From contig JBITNC010000002.1 of assembly GCA_050084985.1 (NCBI GenBank), positions 37,696,001 through 37,760,000 on the forward strand: a stretch of 64,000 bases of DNA, given 5' to 3'. The notes under the pieces were generated by a model. It was not told the DNA's origin and made no database searches. It saw only the letters and a list, made by a program, of their open reading frames with translations. Numbering within the stretch: the first letter of the stretch is position 1; each line of letters begins with the position of its first letter. This DNA is from Nageia nagi (taxonomy: Eukaryota > Pinophyta). Of this stretch, positions 33,501 to 41,589 are shown piece by piece. Both the position numbers and the translations under genes were made by a program.

Positions 33501-36345
33501 GTTACTGTGTGCCCTAGAGGGCTGACGTCAGGGTGTAGGGGTTGCGTGGAGGCCTTGGGAGGCTCACGTTTGCATTGTGGGGTGTTAGGGTGCCCTAAGG
33601 GCCCAATGTAGGTTTGCTCGCTTCATTTGTTGAGGGTTTGAGTTGCATAGTTGGAGTCGTTTGTACTGAGCGATTTTAGATCATCACATTATATATGCTG
33701 AAATGCTATATTAATGGTCTGAAAACTTTTGTCTTCTTGAAGGGTCTCAAGCGATGTACTTTTCTTTTCACATTGTTGTTTGCATCTAGATAATTTCTGT
33801 TGTCATTTCTAGTGTAGATAGTTTCTTATGATATAGAGGCATTCTCTTTTTTGAGTAAATTTTATTGCTGGTTGATTATTTCTTTAATATTTTTTTCAGG
33901 TCTTGCATGGTGGGCAGTTTCAGCGAACATTTGAGGACATTTCATTAAAAGTTTGTCACACTCTGAGTGCATTGCCATTTGCTTCTTTAAATCTTTCTGA
34001 TCACACAAGATCACAGGTATGGTGTTAAATATGTCTCTTAAACTTGATGTGTCAATTTGTGTTCTCTAGTACTGCAATTTTTCATTTTGGAAACTCATTT
34101 TATGTAATTTATTTCTGAGATCATTACCTTTTTTTCTAGGTTGAGCACTGTATACAGGAATCAAAAAGAGTAAGATATACATGTGAATCTTACAATGAGC
34201 AAATAGCAGCAGATATAGAGAATGTTTTGGGGGATCAGGGGGAAAGCCTCAAGGTTGACAATGAGAAACTTAAAATGGTTGCAGAAAAGCTTGATTTGAT
34301 ATCAAATGTAGAAGTAATGAAAGAAGCTTGTTATCTGGAAAAGGAGAAAGAATATGCACGTATAGAAAGGGACAGGCAGGAGGAGGATTTCATCAATAAA
34401 ATCTCTAATTTAATCAAACAATTGTCTGACTATATGATAGAGCTAAGGCAAGCCCAAACTGTAACAGGCGTGCCAATCTCTGCAGAGTTGCTGTGTCCTC
34501 TTTCCTTGGAATTGATGTCAGACCCAGTGATTGTAGCTTCTGGGCAAACATATGAGAGAGCCTACATCCAACAGTGGCTGGATCAGGGTATGACTATGTG
34601 TCCCAAAACACATCAGACCCTTGGCCATAAAAACCTTATTCCTAATTACACTGTAAAGGCATTGATTGAAAACTGGTGCCGTGATCACAAAGTCCCATTG
34701 CCTGAGCCAGCAAAACATGTGACCCATAAATCTTTACAAAATCAGACAACAAACTCCAATTTTGATGCTGGATTGGCATCACCTTTACTCGAAGAAGTAA
34801 CTGCAAATATCAGCATGGTCAATTTCTCAGATCAACAAACTTCATGTCCAGAAGAAATCTCCTCGAAAGATGTTGGCCTTGGAAAGGAAAACTTTGATGT
34901 TTTTACTAGATCCAGTTTAGAGCTAGGAGAGCCAAGTACACATAGATCTGCAATTAATGGTGATCATCAGATACAAGTAGAGGAAGAAATTACCAATCAT
35001 GTTTCTGATCAAATTCAAGGACATACTCGAAATGTCTCTCTTTCAAGTAGTGCTTCAAGTTTAGATGATGGACAAACATCGGCAGGTGGAGATGCCCCAG
35101 TTTCAGAGGGAACTATGGGTTTAAGTGACAACTCTCCTTACAGCAGTGATGTTTCTGGAGAGTTAGCCACACCATTATCCTCTAGACGTTCACATCACAA
35201 TGGCATTGGAACTTCAAGATTAACTGAAAGAGGATTCCATGGTGGACGTGTTCCAAATCTGTGGGGTCGGCGAAGTGATGACAGAAACACCATGCCTGAG
35301 ATTATCTCTTACCCCTTGGTTGATACAGATGGCCAAAACACAAGCATCCGTGTACAAGTTGAAAAGTTTATACAAGATCTACAAAGTGATTCTGTTGAAA
35401 TTCAAAGAGCAGCTGCAGGGGAGCTACGGCTTCTTGCTAGGTACAATATGGAAAACAGGATCACAATAGCCGACTGTGGAGCTACCAGGCATTTGGTTGC
35501 ATTGCTAAGTTCTCCAGACTTGAAGACCCAAGAAAATGCTGTTACCGCATTGCTGAACTTATCAATAAATGACAACAATAAGAATGAGATTGCTGCTGCA
35601 GGAGCAATAGATCCTCTTATTAAGGTACTTCGGCTAGGTAATCCTGAAGCAAAAGAAAATGCTGCTGCAACTTTGTTCAGCCTATCAGTCATGGAAGAAA
35701 ATAAAATTGCCATTGGACAAGCAGGTGCTGTACAACCTTTAGTGGACCTACTTATGAATGGCTCTCCTCGGGGAAAGAAGGATGCTGCTACTGCGTTATT
35801 TAACTTATCCATTTTAAATGAGAACAAAACACGCATTATAAGGGCTGGTGCTGTTAGGCATCTTGTTGATCTTATGGACCCAGCAGCGGGAATGGTAGAT
35901 AAGGCTGTTGCTGTTTTAGCCAATCTTTCAAGTATCCAAGAAGGTCGAGCCGCAATCGGTGAGGAACATGGCATTCCTGCATTGGTAGCAGTAGTTGAAA
36001 TAGGGTCTCAAAGGGGAAAGGAGAATGCAGCAGCGGCTCTTCTCCAACTTTGTACAAATAGCAGTAGGTTCCGTTCCATGGTATTACAAGAAGGTGCCAT
36101 CCCACCTCTTGTCGCGTTGGCCAAATCTGGTACTCCAAGAGCAAAGGAAAAGGTAGAATTCAAGACTTGTTTCATTGCAAAGCTGCATCATAATTTAAAT
36201 CAATTTATATAGAGAAATTGCATTTGTAACTGAGTTGTATATATTTGAATGTTTAATGTAGGCCCAAGCTCTTCTTCGTCATTTTAGGGATCAGCGGCAA
36301 TCAGGCATGGGAAGACGTGCTGATAGGCGCTCAGATAGGCATTAA
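6270..36345 (+). CDS. PUB4: U-box/ARM-repeat E3 ubiquitin ligase, PUB4 type (spliced, 4 coding exons)
   Basis: Joining 6270-6545, 33900-34016, 34140-36152 and 36262-36345 gives 829 residues with every junction in phase 0 at GT/AG introns; Arabidopsis PUB4 is about the same length (from memory). Residues 1-240 are the UND domain. The U-box is about 242-315, containing CPLSLELMSDPV and GQTYERAYIQQW. A Ser-rich linker runs to about 540. ARM repeats fill about 540-800, with recurring LLNLS/LFNLS and ENAAATLFSLS blocks. The tail is Arg-rich (MGRRADRRSDRH). Members of this family transfer ubiquitin from an E2 to substrates through the U-box and bind receptor kinases or cytoplasmic kinases through ARM repeats; PUB4 acts in immune and meristem signalling in Arabidopsis. 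Function here is inferred. Orthology to PUB4 rather than a sister PUB needs a tree. Confidence 0.93.
6690..6830 (-). mobile_element. LINE 3' end fragment, antisense
   Basis: On the minus strand this ends in CCATTGACCGCTTTTGGTCA..., then GACATTAATATAC and a CTTTCTTTGTC tail. That is the same 3' end as the plus-strand LINEs ending near 10318 and 15955. It is a short 5'-truncated copy. Confidence 0.6.
6841..7165. repeat. Tandem duplication, ~163-bp unit
   Basis: Two nearly identical units start at about 6841 and 7004. Each has ACAAAAATGATCCA, a block with ATATTATTTAAGATGC, and CTCTAAACATATGATAAGC, and ends in AATTGAATGCAAG plus an A-run. It directly adjoins the LINE tail. Confidence 0.85.
7166..8749. 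other. Intronic sequence with a short tandem duplication
   Basis: No gene seen. At about 7565-7740 a unit containing ATGCATTTCATGCATT is repeated 91 bp apart (7589 and 7680). At 8220-8750 the composition changes to less AT-rich sequence that may belong to the LINE starting near 8750, but I could not translate it convincingly. Confidence 0.4.
8750..10318 (+). mobile_element. LINE remnant (C-terminal part of ORF2 and 3' end), plus strand
   Basis: The frame around 8847-9110 reads YLGVLFSDPRFSMRR and later TPMVLYGIEVWGLNL. These match the region downstream of the RT catalytic core in plant LINE ORF2 proteins. The following kilobase decays into several frames. The 3' end reads CCCATTGACTGCTTTTGGCC, then GGACATTAATATAA and a (TTTC)n-like tail at 10298-10318. 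It is 5'-truncated and lacks the RT catalytic motif, so it is inactive. Confidence 0.7.
10370..12830 (-). pseudogene. L1-type LINE ORF2 remnant (RT plus zf-RVT), minus strand
   Basis: Reading from high to low coordinates: near 12780-12690 an RT block WRPITLLNVNHKIIAKTLA; near 12400 LYKFVRQG, split from CPVAP by a SINE; near 11945-11920 the catalytic CHFVDDLF motif; 11743-11414 the region after the RT thumb; and 10753-10547 a zinc-binding RT domain (AWNLVHQSLLLGSRL, then CAFCNEEESTLHLL). This order is typical of plant L1-type LINEs. Several frameshifts and stops make it a pseudogene. It lies tail to tail with the plus-strand LINE ending at 10318. Confidence 0.82.
12088..12373 (-). mobile_element. 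tRNA-derived SINE inserted in the LINE
   Basis: About 286 bp. On the minus strand it has an A-box-like TGGCAAAGTGA (complement at 12341-12351), a B box GTTCGAATCCC (complement at 12304-12314) about 27 bases on, and ends in an A-run seen as T(11) at 12085-12095. It is flanked by imperfect duplications ACCTTGTCAGACAATTT (12071-12087) and ACCTTGTCGGACAAATT (12374-12390). Removing the element joins the LINE codons for VRQG and CPVAP. Confidence 0.88.
12831..14395. other. AT-rich intronic sequence
   Basis: No gene found. A direct repeat about 130 bp apart (13195-13255 and 13325-13378) shares TTTCATTGTATTTTT and AAAAGAATAAG. Another pair near 14100-14190 and 14250-14340 shares GAGATTTGnGAGAGAAAACTC, AAGATTTGGGG and AGTAATTnTGAAGTG. 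Confidence 0.5.
14396..14830 (+). repeat. 39-bp minisatellite, ~11 units, protein-like
   Basis: The landmark GCAAGATGAAG recurs at 14406, 14445, 14484, 14523, 14558, 14594, 14633, 14672, 14711, 14750 and 14789. Nine intervals of ten are 39 bp or within 3-4 bp of it. Thirty-nine is 13 codons, and in one frame the units read like LLLQDEEDASLGL with scattered stops and two 35-36-bp units. It may be a decayed repetitive coding sequence or simply a minisatellite. Confidence 0.85.
15240..15960 (+). mobile_element. LINE 3' end fragment, plus strand
   Basis: The 3' end reads GACAATCCCATTTACCAC, then TTTTGGCCATCTGTGGACAT and TAATATAC plus a T-run. It resembles the 3' end at 10240-10318. The upstream 600 bp is less AT-rich than its surroundings and probably belongs to the same copy. 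No RT motif remains. Confidence 0.6.
15965..17260 (-). pseudogene. Unrecognised decayed ORFs, minus strand
   Basis: Short open stretches on the minus strand (17235-17047, 16905-16594, 16208-15965) read as soluble, Lys-rich protein with no motif I can name. One 30-bp segment (about 16857-16886 and 16917-16946, around CTACAAACACAAG) is duplicated. A (CA)n microsatellite lies at about 16981-17002. It may be an old retroelement gag or a host pseudogene. I assign no function. Confidence 0.3.
17261..19063. other. Intronic sequence, nothing recognised
   Basis: AT-rich DNA with A-runs near 18820-18870. I see no ORF with a recognisable domain and no clear repeat structure. Confidence 0.45.
19064..19145. 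mobile_element. Relative of the foldback MITE at 24338
   Basis: Contains TTAGATATCTTAAATATATA, TCTACAAAATGCCAAGAGGT and ATCAT, then GGTATCTATCTTAAATATC. This corresponds to the termini and arm of the 24338-24486 element with the loop region lost. It is a truncated or rearranged copy. Confidence 0.6.
19146..20380. other. AT-rich intronic sequence around the C-rich tract
   Basis: Very AT-rich at 19146-19310 and 19480-19620. A TCAATCAATCAATGAGTGAG microrepeat lies near 19340. No gene found. Confidence 0.45.
19405..19447 (-). repeat. C-rich tract with G-quadruplex potential on the minus strand
   Basis: A run of CCCCTCCCC, TTGCCTCCCC and TCCCCTCCCC type blocks stands out in otherwise AT-rich DNA. 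The minus strand has at least five runs of four G separated by one to five bases, enough for a G-quadruplex. It is intronic. Confidence 0.6.
20381..20570. repeat. 44-bp tandem repeat, about 4.5 units
   Basis: The landmark TTGACATTTGAGTAAAT or TTGTCATTTTnGTAAATCA recurs at 20381, 20425, 20469 and 20513, exactly 44 bp apart, with a degenerate unit near 20551. Each unit also contains AAATAGACTCAAAATTTAAT. Confidence 0.88.
20877..21960 (+). mobile_element. Probable solo LTR (1.1 kb) with MYB-type motif cluster
   Basis: Candidate ends are TGTGTTTGTG at 20877 and TTTTGTGTGCA ending at 21960. They are flanked by TTTGT at 20872-20876 and 21961-21965. These flanks are low in complexity, so the TSD could be chance. 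Inside is a promoter-like arrangement: five TAACTG motifs (21077, 21098, 21143, 21166, 21190), a TATTTAAA box near 21222, and GC-richer transcribed-looking sequence after it. No coding sequence or PBS follows. Confidence 0.5.
21077..21229 (+). promoter_or_regulatory. Five TAACTG motifs upstream of a TATA-like box
   Basis: TAACTG occurs at 21077, 21098, 21143, 21166 and 21190, always followed by CCA or TTA, and then TATTTAAA near 21222. TAACTG is the classic plant MYB recognition core. Clustered MYB sites are known as stress-responsive elements in some plant LTR promoters (Tto1 of tobacco is an example). The activity here is inferred. Confidence 0.5.
22057..22185. repeat. Short degenerate tandem repeat (AATAATAG units)
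   Basis: The core AATAATAG followed by TYGYRYG recurs about every 20-25 bp. The imperfect units suggest an old minisatellite. Confidence 0.55.
22186..24337. other. Intronic sequence, no recognised gene
   Basis: Contains short open frames, for example 23225-23040 on the minus strand, with no motif I can name. The stretch 22740-23300 is less AT-rich and may be an old retroelement remnant. Confidence 0.35.
24338..24486. mobile_element. Foldback MITE-like element
   Basis: Imperfect inverted repeat with arms of about 64 bp. The left arm starts CATAGATATCTTAAATATAT and the right arm ends with its complement ATATACTTAAGATATCTATG. The arms include GGTATCAATCT and GAGGTGTCTATCTT. The loop is about 20 bp (near 24402-24421). 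A clear TSD is not visible. A degraded relative is at 19064-19145. Confidence 0.75.
24683..25502. repeat. Direct tandem duplication, ~410-bp unit
   Basis: Units 24683-25098 and 25099-25502 share AACTTAGTTAGGGTACCT, CTCTCTAGAG, AAAGTGAAGAAAGATTATAG and an end in AAAACATGT. Within each unit a segment of about 60-80 bp (TAAGAGTTCAGATTTCCCAA and flanks) is itself duplicated. This is two-level tandem growth. Confidence 0.88.
25503..26329. repeat. AT-rich sequence with ~72-bp direct duplication
   Basis: At 26088-26155 and 26160-26222 a unit with GGACATTTGAGTNCTCT, CATGCTGTGGCTG and CCATTGTTGGAA is repeated. A related stretch appears near 19630 (GGACATTTGGGTCCTTGG). The remainder is AT-rich and shows no gene. 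Confidence 0.6.
26330..26495. repeat. Dispersed repeat, copy A
   Basis: Shares AAGGCCCAGTTACATGTTAA, GTGGATAGTGAGTG, CCAGCCTGCCTTTGGG and CTCCACAATGAAATGCAT with 31323-31487 in the same orientation. The family is unknown to me. Confidence 0.75.
28000..29340 (+). repeat. 182-183-bp tandem array, 8 units, inside the LTR
   Basis: The landmark CTAGGCGCAG or a variant occurs at 28027, 28211, 28393, 28575, 28757, 28940, 29123 and 29325. The spacings are 184, 182, 182, 182, 183, 183 and 202 bp. Each unit also has GGAAATCCAT, a 'TGGCGCCTA' motif and a TTTTGAnCA stretch. Sequence identity between units is moderate but the period is strikingly regular. Confidence 0.9.
29885..29892 (+). promoter_or_regulatory. 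TATA box of the giant LTR, copy 2
   Basis: TATAAATA, preceded by the conserved AGGGCAACA stretch shared with copy 1, near the end of U3. It is the best core promoter candidate in the element and points in the same direction as the host gene. Confidence 0.55.
31323..31487. repeat. Dispersed repeat, copy B
   Basis: Same family as 26330-26495, with the same order of conserved blocks (AAGGCCCAGTTACATGTTAA, CCAGCCTGCCTTTGGG, CCACAATGAAATGCATGGC). Confidence 0.75.
32313..32430. repeat. 58-bp tandem duplication
   Basis: TATAGAAATTTTTCATTTTA, then TGTTTTCTTTGTTTAAGATT and AGTAATA repeat at 32313 and 32371 with few changes, which suggests a recent duplication. Confidence 0.85.
32580..33693 (+). mobile_element. 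Solo LTR (1.1 kb) with perfect TSD TTATA
   Basis: The LTR is 32585-33688 (1104 bp). It starts TGTGACATCC and ends GATCATCACA, so the terminal inverted repeat is TGTGA/TCACA. It is flanked by TTATA at 32580-32584 and 33689-33693. It is visibly GC-richer than the flanking intron and has no coding region, so it is a solo LTR. The TGTGACATCC start resembles Ty3/gypsy LTRs, but the family is an inference. It ends only 211 bp before exon 2 of the PUB4-type gene. Confidence 0.88.
33900..34016 (+). CDS. PUB4: PUB4-type gene, coding exon 2
   Basis: Codes for 39 residues beginning VLHGGQFQ and ending SDHTRSQ. The acceptor TTTTTTTCAG ends at 33899 and the donor CAG|GTATGG is at 34016/34017. Both ends are phase 0. 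It continues the UND domain. Confidence 0.88.
34140..36152 (+). CDS. PUB4: PUB4-type gene, coding exon 3 (U-box and ARM repeats)
   Basis: Codes for 671 residues. The acceptor TTTTTCTAG ends at 34139 and the donor AAG|GTAGAA is at 36152/36153. It contains the end of the UND domain, the whole U-box (from about 34470), the Ser-rich linker and nearly all ARM repeats (from about 35360). If the last intron were retained, translation would add about 19 unrelated residues and stop at 36212. Confidence 0.94.
36262..36345 (+). CDS. PUB4: PUB4-type gene, coding exon 4
   Basis: Codes for 27 residues beginning AQALLRHFRDQRQ and ends at TAA 36343-36345. The acceptor ATGTAG ends at 36261, and the intron is only 109 bp. 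KEK|AQALLRHFR matches the conserved C-terminus of PUB4-type proteins, which confirms the splice. Confidence 0.9.
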   Translation, partial: AQALLRHFRDQRQSGMGRRADRRSDRH

Positions 36346-39300
36346 TGATGAGATGTGATTCTTTGTCAAATGTCAATTTCTTTTTGGTGCTTCATTGACT
36401 AACGTTTGTTTTATTAATCTTGTCACCATTCAAACCAACCTGTCGCCCCCCTTGTTTGATGGTTGGTCACATTGTGCCTCTGGTTTTTATATTGCGACTG
36501 GTTTTTCTATGCATTTCTTAAAACCTTCTAGGTGTGGTTTCATCCATGTATGAATGATTGTTGTTATCAGTCAGAATCCACTTTTGTTGGTCAAGATTAT
36601 TATTTGGAGGGAGGCATTGCTACATAATGAGGAATGCTTGTGTAAATGTCATAGGGAAAATGGTAGTAGTCATTTACAATGTAGTAATACACAATGTTTC
36701 TGCGTCATTATCACACGGCCAATTATTTAGAGCCATCATTCGAGAATATTTTGAGCTCCAGTATAGTGCCAAATTTTAACAAAAAATTGTTCTTAAGCAG
36801 ACTGAATCTCTACAAGTATCCCATGTTTAGGTTTTTTAAGAGGTAGTTAAGACCGTCATCAGCGTTGGCCAATTCGATCTTTTTTATTTGTTGTCATTTC
36901 TCTCTTGCTAGGAAATGTCAGACGTGATTTGTTGTGGTGGATTGCCTTCAATTGGCAGTTGCAGTCAACCATTAACTGTTTCAAGAATGCTAAATTATTT
37001 AATCACAATGGAGCAAAGGGCAAAGAATGAGGGCAGTGAACCTTGACAATCTTGGAAATGCACCAGATATGACATTATGTGGAGATGAGTTCTGGGCCAT
37101 TCCAATAAACTACCTATCAATGTAATGCATGTCTGGTGCTTATGATTCCTCCGAGTGTTATATTCTCATGCAGATCCTTTCATGGAGGAAATTAGTTTTT
37201 GTACTTATAGCTGGTATGTTGTCTTGTACTTGTTTGTATTGTATATTTTTCCTCCAAATGGTGAAGCATCAGGCCATCCTTGAATGCTCTAATGTTGCGA
37301 GCATAGACATTATCAGAACAAAGATTTATTCCAAGTTCATTTGGCTGTCAACAAATGTTAGAGGTGACTAGCAACATTTCCTGATGCTTTGTTGGGGTTT
37401 CTTGTATCATATTTGTTGTCATATTAAACTGTACAATGTTCAGATCTATTTTTTCATCTTACATCTATGGAAAGTTCTGCACTCGAATTTATTCTTGTTT
37501 CCTGAATGACTTGTACTTGTGCTCTGTTGGGAGATTTCATAGTATTCTAAAGATTATGTTGGAGGCTTAAAATGTTCATGGAATTTGAGACCTATTCTAT
37601 TGGCACTTGGCAGTTATATTCCAAGGGGCCATGAGAAGTTCCAGACAAGCATGCAGTTCAAAACAATCTTGGGTGTTTTTGGACTCGTAAATTCTAAATA
37701 TTCTTGTTCAGACTTCCAAAATATGCGGTTATTTATCCCTCCTAGTGCTGTTCACTTTCAGAGCTTTTGTTCCTGCAGCTATTTAATTTTGTATTCAAAT
37801 TTTAGTTGAAGTTTTTTCTTGTAGTTGTCTTTCATTTGTTCAAGTTCATTGTTTCAATCACTATTTGAATCTATACTTGTTGAAGCTTCAAAAGAACTCA
37901 GTATTTGCTTCAAAATATATGTTTCTAATTCTATTTTATGAATAGATACTTCCTTTTCTTCGAATAAATGATGTTATTCTTAACTTCTCCATGAGCCTTT
38001 CAATCATAGAACAAACCATCCTTTTCAACCAAGTTAGGGCATAAACCCGTTGTGTAAATTGACAGAATTCTCTTGCATTGGAGGTCTAAGCTCGGCATGT
38101 TTCAATGTTGACTGTTCATTTATGGCAATCCACCATTAGGTCAACCTAGTGGCCTTAAATTGCCCACGCATCTAATTTTGTGATCTATGAAGTATTAGTA
38201 TTATCTATAAAGTTGCATGCAATTACTGTCAAATAGAACATATGACAAGGTATGATAGAATTTAGAGTCTAAAACTAATTTATGGACTTAATACTGACAG
38301 TAATTAAAACTCTAATAACTTTACAAAGTAAAACTATTTGTTCCCATGAATACTGATATTAATCGATAATTTTTGAGACCCTCAAAGCCAAAACTCGTCC
38401 CTTTAAACTTTATCTTGTGGTCAAATTTAAAGGGAAAAAAGTATTTTTAATTTCAATAACTATGTCAAAACTTACAGGTCGCATTTCATACCAAGAGATA
38501 TGAAATGAATCATGTTTGTTATAGTAGTAAAACTTTATTTGGAGGTTTAACATTTTTTTCAGTATTTGTAGTCATTGCTAGTTATTCAATTGAAATTTGT
38601 ATATAAAGAATAATTTATTAATGTTTATTTATGTGAAATTAGTTTATTTCATTTAATAAAACAAGACATCTATCATTCACCAAAAACCATCATGTGGTAG
38701 GAATCTTATTTTCCATTTGTGCTCTTTTTTGGCCTATGCAAATTTGGTCTGGGAATTTGTATATTGTAATACTTCTCAACAATTTTAGTTCAGTGTGTTC
38801 TATCAGCATGTCGTGGAAATGTGCGATCTTCATTTCTTTACATGGTTTCAAATTTGACACATTCTAACTTCAAAATTTTCTATATTGTAAAAAAATTCCA
38901 CAAATTTGATAGTCAAAAGAATAATTTTGCAAAGCAATTTGGATGGTCAAGGACAACAAATGGAGAAATTGCAGTTGTTTTGACATTTGTAGCTTCAGAT
39001 ATTATATGTCGAGGTTTTTCACAAATTATAACTTTTGGGAGATTTGAGAACTTTGAAAAGTTTTTTACACATTTGGAATCTTAGAGAAACACTAAGGGGT
39101 CACTGATTTGCACTTTCTTCAACTGTAACATTTTGATCAAATTTTGCTTTTAAAAATTTGTTCTTTGTATTTTTTTTTGGATTAAAATTAGCAGGTAAAT
39201 TTGACATTAATAAAAAAATCGAGTTTTGAAAGGACCTTGAAAACCTTTTACAAGTAAGAGTATTGTATGCTTAAATGGTTTTACCTCGATAATAGACAAA

Positions 39301-40319
39301 GTAAATAAAGTGGCAAGTAAGATAAACATCATGACTAGTGAAAATAATATAAACAATACATACAAGGATCATTTGATACATAGTAGTAATCAAAATTTTA
39401 CAAGAAGATAAAACGTAGCATTGTATGTAGGTAAGCTTTAGCCTGTTCTGTTGATTCTGCTTTATATGGTCTCTGGCAAAACAAAGCATCTCGTGATTCA
39501 TACTGCAAAAAATTGGATTCTCTTTTATAAGATGGATCTCCTCACTTGCGTTTTGCATGTTGCATTTCATTAGGAATTGGCACTACTGTTAGGTTTAACT
39601 CTCTTCAAGGGTTTTGGTGTGAAGTATAACCCTGCATTGAAGTGTGGCCAAATAGTCTCTTTGATTGTTTTAAACAAATGGTGCCAGTATGCTTGGGCTC
39701 TTCTCTGATCCAAGTGAAAAGGGTCATCATCAAGTTTCCTTCTGAGATTCTTATAGTTATATTTGTAAAATTTACAATAAATTTCTTCCACGTCCTCTTC
39801 TAGATCAACCATTTTTTATGTGAATTCGTTAAACCGAAAGAGATTCAAAGTATTAAAGAGTAAGGCTTTTTTTTCCCTTTTTAATGCTCTACATCAATTG
39901 ACAGTTGCAATCTTGGGGACTGGTAATTTTAGAGGGTGCACCTTTTGTGTTGGAGGCTTTGCTTTTGTCGAAGTGACTAATTGGGCATGTTGTCTAGGTG
40001 ATCTGTTTGATTTCATCCTCATTCTTTTGTCAAATTGCAAACTTTGGAGGTTGAATTTTGGTAGTTTCAGATGGTTCATTTGTAGTTTGATGACGAATTA
40101 GTAGATTTGTGCAGACAACTAAACTCTTTGGTGCCAAGAATTCCAACCCTTCTTTTTCGATGTTTGTAGCTAGTAGCCTAGAATGGGAAAGAAAAGTTGA
40201 ATTTAGGGGCCTCGAGTATAAGGGCATTGTTCACAATCACATATAATGTGGATAAGACCTTTTACTTTTTTGGTTGACAAATCACCCTTTTACAAAGGTC
40301 TCTTTAGCGTAGTTACTAT
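36346..40319. other. 3' UTR and downstream flank
   Basis: The 3' UTR of the PUB4-type gene begins here. A possible poly(A) signal AATAAA is at 37104-37109, but nearer ones may be used. The remainder is AT-rich with no recognised gene. An open frame at 38821-39084 has no domain I can name. Confidence 0.4.
39570..39812 (-). CDS. Hypothetical small ORF, minus strand
   Basis: Eighty codons from MVDLEEDVEEIYCKFYKY to a stop. The residue mix (acidic start, YWHHLFKTIKETIWPHF) looks more protein-like than its surroundings, and similar-looking frames continue on the same strand at 40227-39894 and 39569-39271. It may be a decayed gene or element with frameshifts. I recognise no family. Confidence 0.25.
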   Translation of the reverse strand: MVDLEEDVEEIYCKFYKYNYKNLRRKLDDDPFHLDQRRAQAYWHHLFKTIKETIWPHFNAGLYFTPKPLKRVKPNSSANS

Positions 40320-40330
40320 GATTTAGGGGT

Positions 40331-40495
40331 ATCTTTTTTGTCAAATTCATTTGAGATGGGATTTGCACTCAACCTTGCCTATATTTCACTCATCAAGATT
40401 TGGTATCATGTTCACTTCTACTAGAGGGGGTGAGATTTGAACCGAGGTCTCTCAACTTAAGAGATTTAACAAATCTTTACTCACCAACTCCTCTA
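40331..40495 (-). mobile_element. tRNA-derived SINE, minus strand
   Basis: On the minus strand there is an A-box-like TGGTGAGTAAAG (complement at 40476-40487), a B box GGTTCAAATCTC (complement at 40432-40443), and a short A-run tail (GACAAAAAAGAT). Near-matching flanks GATTTAGGGGT (40320-40330) and GATTTAAGAGT (40496-40506) look like an old TSD with two changes. It is a different family from the SINE at 12088. Confidence 0.7.
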
Positions 40496-40506
40496 GATTT
40501 AAGAGT

Positions 40507-41589
40507 TTTGACTTTACAGCTAAACTCTCATTCTATAATTGAGGTTTCTTTGATGTGGATGCCTTAACCCACAATTTTTTATACATGTAAATACATCCAC
40601 CATGGCTTGGATAGTTGAACAATGATTTCTCCTTTCAAATTTTAGACAAGTGATAAGTGATGAATTACAAGTGGTGAATTGCGAGTTACACATCCACCTA
40701 GGAAGTATTGAAGTGGCATTCAAACATGCAAGCTTGGGTAACGCCATGCAACATTAGGTAATAATATTATTACTTTTTAATAGTAAATTTTGTTAATAAT
40801 TAATAATTTCTTGTTTTTCTTGGAATATCTATGTATTGTTCAATGTTTTTCTTTATATGAGAAATAATCATTCAAATACTTAATTGATATATATTTACTT
40901 ATGGACAATCTATGATAGGTTTTACAAACCAATGGGTTTAAAAGAATGTTAAAAGACATCTATTTATCTATTTGTTTTATCAATTTATTTTTTATCGAGT
41001 TCCATGTTTTGATGTAATTGAGTTTTGGTGGTTGGTTTTATATTTTCCAAAAAAATAAGTGAAATCAATATGAAGATTTGACATGTTTCTATTATAAAAC
41101 TAAATTATGAACCTTCAACATCCATATTGTTTAAGATTGCGAAAGAAGTTTCTTCTAAGAATGATTGTGAAAGATTTTCTAAGAACGATTGTATTTTGTA
41201 GTAAAGATCAACTTAACATGAACAAAATAAATTAGCAAGAAGCAAAAGATAATTGGTAATAGATAAACAAAAGAAGATATTGAAATGATAAACAAATATG
41301 CTCTTTATTGTAATATTGTGAGTTTCTTCAAGGGGCAGCCTCATTCGAACAAACATAATACAATTCTGCAAGTTAGTTCTTTCCGATGCTTACATGACCT
41401 TTTATAATGTTACATATTCCTTCCCGCACACTATATTCCTTCTCACACATGGCACTTCTTAATATTCCTTATAGCTTAAATATTCCTTACACGTATTTCT
41501 AACACCTACATACTACATAATAATTCATCACCTATCATTATTCTCCTACACATAGTTACTACTAATAACATTACAAGAGTTATAAGGTG
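40507..41589. other. AT-rich sequence, nothing recognised
   Basis: No gene, RNA or repeat structure that I can support. Confidence 0.4.

Larger units (their letters stand above)
6546..33899 (+). other. Giant first intron (27,354 bp) of the PUB4-type gene
   Basis: Donor GTACGT at 6546 and acceptor TTTTTTTCAG ending at 33899. The flanking exons join in phase 0 and restore a continuous UND domain. The intron contains LINE, SINE, LTR, MITE and minisatellite sequences, listed separately. No other complete host gene is visible inside it. Confidence 0.85.

Noticed and set aside
35402-35974. Long antisense frame opposite the ARM repeats
   Set aside because: It is a shadow of the coding strand and disappears where the ARM periodicity ends.
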